Assembly (NCBI GenBank): GCA_964526965.1
Contig: CAZGML010000003.1
Coordinates: 1 to 64,000 of the forward strand
Reading direction: 5' to 3'
DNA: 64,000 nt
From: UBA6265 sp964526965
GTDB lineage: Bacteria; Chloroflexota; Chloroflexia; Thermomicrobiales; UBA6265
Notes under the pieces: model-generated
The model's database searches: none
What the model was told of the DNA's origin: nothing
The model's input: only the letters and a program-made list of their open reading frames with translations
Part shown: positions 40,549 to 46,908 of the stretch, piece by piece
Position numbering within the stretch: the stretch's first letter is position 1
How the letters are laid out: each line of letters begins with the position of its first letter
Translations under genes and position numbers: made by a program

Positions 40549-42699
40549 ATGGCACATACACCAATCCCCTTCCAGCAACTCTACGACCGGGCATTGGAAG
40601 ATACGCAGCAGAGCACCAGCCTCTCCAACTTCCAGACCTCGTGGCGAACATCTCGCGATGCCCAATTCACCGAGGTCGATTTCGGTGAACAGCGCGACCT
40701 CCTGAAAGCAGCGAAGACCGAAGCGATCGACAACCTCGATCACTATCTTGACCAATTCATCGCCGCAGCCGAGCGCGCCGGTACCAGGGTCCATCTGGCG
40801 GAAACCGCAAAAGATGCCAACGATATCGTTCGGCGCATCGCAGCCGACCGAAATGTGGATTTGGTGGCGAAATCGAAATCGATGGTCAGCGAGGAGTTGT
40901 TCCTTAACGATGCGCTCGCCGAAGACGGGATCGAGGCTGTAGAGACCGATTTGGGTGAATGGATCGTGCAACTTCGCAAGGAGCGCCCAAGCCACATGGT
41001 GATGCCAGCAATTCACCTGAGTCGTGAGCAGGTTGGCGATGTTTTCAGCGACTATTTCGACCGCAGCATCTCGCGAGAAGATGTCTCCGAACAGGTGAAT
41101 GTTGCGAAGGACGAAATTCGTGATGTCTTCTTTCGCGCCGGTATGGGAATCACCGGTGCCAATGCACTCATCGCTGAAAGCGGCACCGTGATGATGGTGA
41201 CGAACGAGGGCAACGGTCGGCTGACTTCGTCGATTCCGCCGGTGCATGTGGTGCTGGCGGGCATCGAGAAACTGGTGCCGACCTATGAAGACGCAATGAC
41301 GCAGATTCGTCTGCTGGCACGCAATGCAACGAGTCAGCGCATCACGTCGTACACCACGTTTATTCAGGGGCCAACTCCCGGCCATGAGCAACACATTGTG
41401 CTGGTGGATAACGGCCGCCGCAAAATGCGGGAAATGCCGGAGTTCAAGGATGCACTCCACTGTATCCGATGCGCAGCTTGCGCCAATGTCTGTCCGCCAT
41501 ATCGGGAGGTTGGTGGCCACGTATTCGGGCATGTTTACACGGGCGCCATCGGGTTGGTAGTCACACCATTCCATCACTCGCTGGAAGATATCGCCGGACC
41601 ACAAAGCCTCTGCCTGAGCTGTAACGCCTGCGAAGTGGTGTGTCCGGTCGAGATCCCGCTCCCCCGCCAAATCCTGGATGTGCGGGAGATGGTGGTCAAA
41701 CAGCAGGGAATGAAGCGTGCCAAGCAACTGATACTGAAGGCCTACTCGAACCCGAGCGTTAGCAACATCCTTCTCAAAATCGGCAGCAAGTTGCAGAAGC
41801 CGTTTGTACGCAAGGGCGGGTATATCCGTATGCGCAGGGCGCCAATTATCAACAAACAAACACGCTGGAGAAGCTTCCCGGCCCTGGCTGATCCGCGCCT
41901 CGAGGAGCGCGTAAAAGGCTCAACACCCGCTGTACCGCGAATAGAGAACCAGGCCGCCGGTATGAAGGTGGCGCTCTTCCCGGGCTGCATGACCGACCGC
42001 ATGTACCCGGAACAGGGAATAGCTACGCTCAAGGTGCTTTCGGCGCTCGATGTTGAGGTCGTCAATCCGCCAAATCTTCATTGCTGCGGCCTGATTCCGC
42101 ACAACTCCGGCAATGTAGAGGACGCGAAGGCCCTGGCGTTGCAGACGATCTCCCGGCTCGAGGATTTGGCGGTCGATGCCATCATTTCGCCAAGTGCGAG
42201 TTGTGTGGCGATGATGGCGCAGGACTACCTCCACCTCTTCCGGTACGATACCGAGGCCCTGCCGCGAGCACAGGCGATCGCCGACAAGGTGATCGATTTC
42301 ACCAAATTCCTGGTGGATGTGGCACAGATTCAACCTGGCGTCCTGGCTGCCAGTGAGCGTCGCGAGATCACCTATCACGACAGTTGCCAGGGATTGAACG
42401 CGCTCGGGTTGCTGGATGAGCCGCGCTATCTCATCGAAGAAGTGATGGGTGACCATATCGTGGAGCTGCCAGAGCAGCTCTGCTGCGGGTTCGGTGGATC
42501 ATTTAGCATCGAGCAGCCGGTTGTTTCGAAGCGGTTGCTGGCTCGCAAGTTGAACGACGCTGAAGCTACTGGCACGCGTACGATCGTCTCCGATAACCAG
42601 GGATGCATCATGCACCTTCGGGGTGGAATCGATGCCGATGGCCGGGAGATTGAAGTCAGGCATCTTGCCGAATTGCTGGCGGAACGCATCGCCGATTAG
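40549..42699 (+). CDS. Fused LutB-LutA iron-sulfur oxidoreductase
   Basis: A 716-residue fusion of LutB (1 to about 465) and LutA (about 470 to the end). The LutB part has a LUD region and two [4Fe-4S] motifs: Cys305-308-311-315 (CIRCAACANVC) and Cys355-358-361-365 (CLSCNACEVVC). The LutA part has the two CCG-type cluster domains: Cys480 with Cys512-513 (LFPGC, HCCG) and a second set in 'YHDSCQGLN' and 'LCCGFGGSF'. In most bacteria LutA and LutB are separate proteins. AGGAGG lies eight bases before ATG. It should oxidise L-lactate or a related 2-hydroxy acid. Confidence 0.9.
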   Translation: MAHTPIPFQQLYDRALEDTQQSTSLSNFQTSWRTSRDAQFTEVDFGEQRDLLKAAKTEAIDNLDHYLDQFIAAAERAGTRVHLAETAKDANDIVRRIAADRNVDLVAKSKSMVSEELFLNDALAEDGIEAVETDLGEWIVQLRKERPSHMVMPAIHLSREQVGDVFSDYFDRSISREDVSEQVNVAKDEIRDVFFRAGMGITGANALIAESGTVMMVTNEGNGRLTSSIPPVHVVLAGIEKLVPTYEDAMTQIRLLARNATSQRITSYTTFIQGPTPGHEQHIVLVDNGRRKMREMPEFKDALHCIRCAACANVCPPYREVGGHVFGHVYTGAIGLVVTPFHHSLEDIAGPQSLCLSCNACEVVCPVEIPLPRQILDVREMVVKQQGMKRAKQLILKAYSNPSVSNILLKIGSKLQKPFVRKGGYIRMRRAPIINKQTRWRSFPALADPRLEERVKGSTPAVPRIENQAAGMKVALFPGCMTDRMYPEQGIATLKVLSALDVEVVNPPNLHCCGLIPHNSGNVEDAKALALQTISRLEDLAVDAIISPSASCVAMMAQDYLHLFRYDTEALPRAQAIADKVIDFTKFLVDVAQIQPGVLAASERREITYHDSCQGLNALGLLDEPRYLIEEVMGDHIVELPEQLCCGFGGSFSIEQPVVSKRLLARKLNDAEATGTRTIVSDNQGCIMHLRGGIDADGREIEVRHLAELLAERIAD

Positions 42700-42769
42700 G
42701 GCATGGGCGCACCCGATTTGGTTACTATAGAAGGTGAACAGCGCCGTCCGTCGCGCGGGAGGATGGTTC

Positions 42770-43234
42770 GTGCCGAAATCCATCGATTGGAATATCTACA
42801 CCATCCTGATGGTCGCGTTGGTACCGGCACTATTGCTGGCTGCCTGGGGCCTGGAAACGTGGGATACACATCAGCTCCACCAACTGCAGTGCACTGTCGC
42901 CATGGAGTGGCTGGAGGAAAGCGAGGACCTCGCACCACAGTTCGTCCAGGCAGGCTCAATGGACCAGACGATGCTCTGGATATCCTCATTCGAGGAAATC
43001 GAGGCGCCAATAGCAGCAGGAGATCTCCGCTGGGGCATTCTTGAATCCGCACGCTATCACGAACAGCACTACCCTGACCTGCCAACCGATGAGCCCGGCG
43101 TGCTCAATCCACCAAACGGGCTATTCGAGCGTCAGATCACGGACGGTGCAAACAGGCTGGTGGACCATTGTCCGGAAACCAGCGATGAACTGACGACGGC
43201 ATTTCCAATGATTTTTAGAGAGGATAATTCGTGA
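42770..43234 (+). CDS. Hypothetical anchored protein, 154 aa
   Basis: I do not recognise this protein. A hydrophobic helix near the N-terminus (IYTILMVALVPALLLAAWGL, about residues 9-28) anchors a soluble, acidic, outward-facing or cytoplasmic domain of about 120 residues with two Cys (residues ~41 and ~134) that could pair. The GTG start has GGGAGG seven bases upstream; a GTG 12 codons earlier is possible but has a poor site. Its stop overlaps the moaC start (GTGA), so the two are coupled. No link to molybdopterin synthesis can be seen in the sequence. Confidence 0.6.
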   Translation: MPKSIDWNIYTILMVALVPALLLAAWGLETWDTHQLHQLQCTVAMEWLEESEDLAPQFVQAGSMDQTMLWISSFEEIEAPIAAGDLRWGILESARYHEQHYPDLPTDEPGVLNPPNGLFERQITDGANRLVDHCPETSDELTTAFPMIFREDNS

Positions 43235-43842
43235 GCAAACTTAATCACTTCAACGAATCCGGCGGCGCACATATGGTCGACATCAGCGCCAAGGACGAAA
43301 CGGTACGTATCGCGGTGGCCTCTGCGCGAATCACCATGCAGCCGGAAACAGCCGAGGTTATTCGCAATGGCACAGCCCAGAAGGGCGATGTGTTGGGCGT
43401 CGCGCAGGTGGCCGGTATTATGGCCGCCAAAAACACTCCGCAGATCGTGCCGATGTGCCACCCGCTTATGCTTACAGGTACCGACATTGAATTTGAAGTG
43501 CAGGATGCCGCGGTGGATATCCAGGCAACGGTAAAGACCACCGGCAAAACTGGCGTCGAAATGGAAGCACTCACAGCGGCGAGCGTTGCCGCTTTAACGA
43601 TTTACGATATGGTGAAAGCAATGGACAGAGGCATGACGGTAGAGGAAATTCAGGTGGAATCCAAATCCGGTGGCGCAAGTGGAGACTGGCAGCGTGAGAC
43701 AAACGATGCCGCCAATTGCGTTGATGGTGTGTGCGAAGTCGATTTCGGCGGCGATGCGCCGGAAGTAAATCTCGGAGCGCTGGCCTCGTTAGGTTCGACG
43801 CAAGAGTCGACTGATAAAGCTGGAAGCGGTAAAAAATCCTGA
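43231..43842 (+). CDS. moaC: Cyclic pyranopterin monophosphate synthase
   Basis: Converts the MoaA product to cyclic pyranopterin monophosphate in molybdenum-cofactor synthesis. The core is typical: 'LNHFNESGGAHMVDIS', 'PMCHPLMLTGTDIEFEV' and 'GVEMEALTAASVAALTIYDM' (seen as VEMEALTAASVAALTIYDM), with catalytic Lys near 'MVKAMDRGM'. At 203 residues it exceeds the usual 160: the last 45 are a polar, Gly/Ser/Asp-rich tail with two Cys. GTG start coupled to the upstream gene. Other moa genes are not in the window. Confidence 0.92.
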   Translation: MSKLNHFNESGGAHMVDISAKDETVRIAVASARITMQPETAEVIRNGTAQKGDVLGVAQVAGIMAAKNTPQIVPMCHPLMLTGTDIEFEVQDAAVDIQATVKTTGKTGVEMEALTAASVAALTIYDMVKAMDRGMTVEEIQVESKSGGASGDWQRETNDAANCVDGVCEVDFGGDAPEVNLGALASLGSTQESTDKAGSGKKS

Positions 43843-43881
43843 CGGAAATTCCGTCCCGCAATGGCCAGAAATTGCGTACAC

Positions 43882-43910
43882 TTGATTGCGTAGTTAGGCG
43901 CTGCACATAT
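43882..43910 (+). promoter_or_regulatory. Possible promoter for the SdhC/D-like gene
   Basis: TTGATT (43882-43887) and ACATAT (43905-43910), 17 bases apart, lie 100 bases before the start codon. The boxes are imperfect. Confidence 0.35.
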
Positions 43911-44012
43911 TGGATGCTTCCTGGTGGGGAAGAGCCCGTATGAGGCGACGAGGGAGAGAGATGGGCGATACTCCGGCCGGACCACCCATCAACCGAACAA
44001 GAGAGGTAGAAC

Positions 44013-44903
44013 ATGGCTGCGACCACTAATCAATTTCGGGTGGGTGCGGGTGCCGGTTTGGTGCCGGGGTCCGAACGCACACTCTGGTATTTCTTGCGAA
44101 TATCCGGTTTGGTGCTGATGATATTCGTGCTGATCCATCTGTTCGTCACCCATTACGTTAACGTTCCGAGTCAAACAGATTTCAACTACGTGGCGGCACG
44201 TTGGTCGAATCCGCTGTGGCGTACGTTCTCCGTTATCCTGCTCCTCTCGGCTGTCTGGCACGGAATCGTCGGCATGCGCATGGTGCTCACGGATGTGTTC
44301 AAGAGCAAGGTCTGGCGCCAGATCTCGTACGGGATTAACTGGTTTATCGGTATCGCGTTCACCATTCTCGGTATCGTAACCGTGCTTGCATTCAATGAAG
44401 AAGCTGCTCGCAACAACACAGGTCCCCTGGCCGACCAAATGTGGATCGGTGACCTCATCGGTTATTCATTGTTCGTCTTTTCCGGTGCTGCCTATATCGC
44501 CATTATCCTGCTGGCTGTCTGGGTGATTCAGAACCTTCGTGAAGGCCGAACCCCCGTTTACCATGGCGACGTCGGCCAGTACGCCTGGATCCTGCACCGT
44601 GCTTCCGGTGTTGGCCTCGTCTTCTTCCTGCTCGTTCACGTGATTGATATCATGCTGGTGGGGCTTGGAAGCGATGTCTACGATCACACCGTTGCCTTCT
44701 ACGCCAACTGGTTTGTGATTCCGATGGAGATCATGCTCGTTGGCGCGGTCATCTATCACACACTGAACGGCCTCCGCGTTATGGCCATCAACTTCATGGA
44801 GAAGGGGCCGGTGAAGGAAGCCAAGGCGTTCTGGTGGGTGCTGGGCGCAACAGTTGTTCTCACCATTCCGAGCGCGATTGTGATCCTGATTCACGAGCTC
44901 TAA
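44013..44903 (+). CDS. Fused SdhC/SdhD-like cytochrome b membrane anchor
   Basis: A 296-residue membrane protein with about seven spans that looks like two succinate-dehydrogenase anchor subunits joined. The first half holds 'LWYFLRISGLVLMIFVLIHLF' (seen as RISGLVLM and HLFVTH) and 'SAVWHGIVGMRMV'; the second has 'WILHRASGVGLVFFLLVH', the SdhC HRxSG motif, and 'VIYHTLNGLRVM', with His residues that could bind heme. No sdhA or sdhB follows: the next gene encodes topoisomerase IB. It may pair with SdhAB encoded elsewhere. The terminator 44928-44960 makes it monocistronic. Confidence 0.75.
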   Translation: MAATTNQFRVGAGAGLVPGSERTLWYFLRISGLVLMIFVLIHLFVTHYVNVPSQTDFNYVAARWSNPLWRTFSVILLLSAVWHGIVGMRMVLTDVFKSKVWRQISYGINWFIGIAFTILGIVTVLAFNEEAARNNTGPLADQMWIGDLIGYSLFVFSGAAYIAIILLAVWVIQNLREGRTPVYHGDVGQYAWILHRASGVGLVFFLLVHVIDIMLVGLGSDVYDHTVAFYANWFVIPMEIMLVGAVIYHTLNGLRVMAINFMEKGPVKEAKAFWWVLGATVVLTIPSAIVILIHEL

Positions 44904-44927
44904 AGGGCACATAAATTGCATAGATGG

Positions 44928-44960
44928 AACAGGGAAGCGGATGCGCCGCTTCCCTGTTTT
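44928..44960 (+). terminator. Strong intrinsic terminator
   Basis: A perfect 13-bp stem (44928-44940 with 44946-44958), loop ATGCG, ending in TTTT on the plus strand. It ends the SdhC/D-like gene. Confidence 0.93.
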
Positions 44961-45001
44961 GCTATCGCTTGTTTGGGCGTCTATCGCCCCGGGGTCAGAT
45001 C

Positions 45002-46078
45002 ATGAACGATCGTGAAAGTGCCGAGAACGCCGCTGAGGATGCCGGTCTCAAATATGTCACCGATTCCTCTCCGGGCATCACCCGCCACCGCGCTGGCAAG
45101 GGAGTGTTTTATCGAGATTCCAACGGTGAAAAGGTGGAAGACGAAAAACACCTCGAGCGCATCAAGTCCCTCGCTATTCCGCCTGCCTGGAATGACGTGT
45201 GGATTGCGAAATCACCGAACGCACACTTGCAGGCAACCGGTCGCGACGCGAGGGACAGGAAGCAGTATCGGTACCATCCTCGTTGGGCCGAGGTCCGCGA
45301 CAAGGCCAAGTTCGAACACGTTGTGGCATTTGGCAATGCCCTGCCCGGGATTCGTGAACGCGTGGATGCCGACATGCGGAAACACGGACTGCCACGCGAA
45401 AAGGTGCTGGCTGCATTGGTAAAGCTGCTGGAGCTCACACTGATCCGTGTTGGTAACGACGAGTACGCAAAAACGAACAAGTCGTTCGGACTCACCACCA
45501 TGCGCGATCGACATGCCGATATCGATGGCTCCACCATCTCATTTTCATTCGTTGGCAAAGGCGGAATCGATCACGAAATCGATCTGCAAGATCGACGGCT
45601 GGCGACGATTGTACGCAAGTGTCAGGATCTGCCAGGGCAGCGACTGTTTCAGTATGTCGACGAAGATGGAGAACAGCAACACATCCACTCGGAGGATATC
45701 AACAGCTATGTCAAGGAGATATCCGGGCAGGATTTTACCGCCAAGGATTATCGGACCTGGGCGGGCACCATGCTGGCGGCGGAGGCACTGGCGGAGCTGG
45801 ATATTGCCCCCGACGAGACAACAGCGAAGAGCAATGTTGTAGAGGCAATCGAAAACGTTTCCAAACATCTTGGCAACACGCCCACTATCTGCAGGAAGTG
45901 TTATGTACATCCGGCGGTGATTGATGCATATATTGAAGGAGAAACGATCTCCTCGATCAAACAGCGGGCTGAAAATCACAAAACGAAATCAGAGTTATCG
46001 CCGTTGGAAAGCGCGGTCCTCGAGCTACTGGTACAGAAGATCGGCTCCGGTGAGCTGGTATCGGCGAAATCGAACTAG
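45002..46078 (+). CDS. DNA topoisomerase IB (poxvirus-like)
   Basis: A 358-residue type IB topoisomerase that relaxes supercoils through a 3'-phosphotyrosine. The active set is complete: Arg149 in 'LIRVGNDEYAK', Lys186 in 'FVGKGG', Arg251 in 'DYRTWAGT' and Tyr301 in 'CRKCYVHP'. The size and sequence fit the bacterial COG3569 group. The start MNDRESAEN is taken; the longer frame runs back into a terminator. It ends in a CTAG shared with the convergent flavin reductase gene, so their stop codons overlap. Confidence 0.93.
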   Translation: MNDRESAENAAEDAGLKYVTDSSPGITRHRAGKGVFYRDSNGEKVEDEKHLERIKSLAIPPAWNDVWIAKSPNAHLQATGRDARDRKQYRYHPRWAEVRDKAKFEHVVAFGNALPGIRERVDADMRKHGLPREKVLAALVKLLELTLIRVGNDEYAKTNKSFGLTTMRDRHADIDGSTISFSFVGKGGIDHEIDLQDRRLATIVRKCQDLPGQRLFQYVDEDGEQQHIHSEDINSYVKEISGQDFTAKDYRTWAGTMLAAEALAELDIAPDETTAKSNVVEAIENVSKHLGNTPTICRKCYVHPAVIDAYIEGETISSIKQRAENHKTKSELSPLESAVLELLVQKIGSGELVSAKSN

Positions 46079-46647
46079 CGCTGATCCCGCAACAGGAGCG
46101 CCCATTCGGCGAGCCGTTCCACCAGCATCTCCATGTGGTCGCGGGCAGACTGATCGGTGAGCTCGCCCAGGTTATTGAACTTGTCCTCGACGAAGGTCAC
46201 ATATACTTCCGGTTCCGGAATAGTGATGGCGCCCATGCTCAGGAAGACCTGGCGTAGATGCATCTGGGCGCGAACGGTACCAGCCCTCTCGATACTGGCG
46301 CTGGCGATGCCGATCGGTTTGCCACGGAGCGGCGAACGCCCCTTAGGCGTGGCGGCCCAATCGAGCGCATTTTTCAGCACACCGGGGATGGAATAGGCAT
46401 ACTCCGGCGTGCATACCAGAACGGCATCGGCGCGGCGGAGGGCGTTACGGAAATCTCGTACAGTCGGGAGTTGCTCGGCGTCAGCATGATCGGGATTATA
46501 AAAGGGCAACGCGGTTACGGGGAATTCCGCCAGGTGAACCCCCTCCGGTTGCAGCAACATAGCGGTGCGTAGTAGCCCGCGATTGTAGCTATATTCCCGT
46601 GTGCTTCCTACAAGAGCAACGATCTCCACATGATCTTGCGGCTCCAA
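46075..46647 (-). CDS. NADPH-dependent FMN reductase-like flavoprotein
   Basis: A protein of about 190 residues with a flavodoxin-like fold. The FMN loop is 'VALVGSTREYSYNRGLLRTA' (seen as GSTREYSYNRGLL), and 'VCTPEYAYSIPGVLKNALDW' holds the PEYxxSxPGxLKNALDW signature of NADPH-dependent FMN reductases (WrbA/ArsH/chromate reductase type). The start is unclear: TTG at 46647 with GGGAAG close by, or GTG at 46629, are both better than the upstream ATG, which lies in the aconitase leader. The substrate may be quinones, azo compounds or chromate. Stop overlaps the topoisomerase stop. Confidence 0.8.
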   Translation of the reverse strand: MEPQDHVEIVALVGSTREYSYNRGLLRTAMLLQPEGVHLAEFPVTALPFYNPDHADAEQLPTVRDFRNALRRADAVLVCTPEYAYSIPGVLKNALDWAATPKGRSPLRGKPIGIASASIERAGTVRAQMHLRQVFLSMGAITIPEPEVYVTFVEDKFNNLGELTDQSARDHMEMLVERLAEWALLLRDQR

Positions 46648-46776
46648 AGTCTTCCCTACTTCCCCACAATTCAGCCGAATTTGCTCAATGGTAGCGCAGG
46701 AGTGCTGCCAAGACACGGAGTTATGGAGAAACGTCACCCCAAAAGAGCGAGATAAAAGAATGTGCCCTACACTAGA

Positions 46777-46885
46777 GAGTGAACAAATGGCACTCACTCC
46801 CATCAAACGTCGCTACGTTTGGTGGCGGACAGCAGCGTTGTTGGTCCGCAGCTGTGATCGTTTTGCGGGAGAGGCAGACGATCAC
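46777..46885 (+). promoter_or_regulatory. Structured 5' leader of aconitase
   Basis: Four stem-loops follow one another: GAGTG/CACTC (46777-46795), AAACGT/ACGTTT (46805-46820), GCGGAC/GTCCGC (46825-46849) and GTGATCGT/ACGATCAC (46854-46885). All are perfect over 5-8 bp. They end 23 bases before the ATG. Confidence 0.45.
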
Positions 46886-46908
46886 GCAAACAGAAAGGTT
46901 CAAATGTT

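Noticed and set aside
40375..41859. A 494-codon minus-strand frame over lutBA
   Set aside because: Antisense to the LutB cluster motifs; no supporting features.
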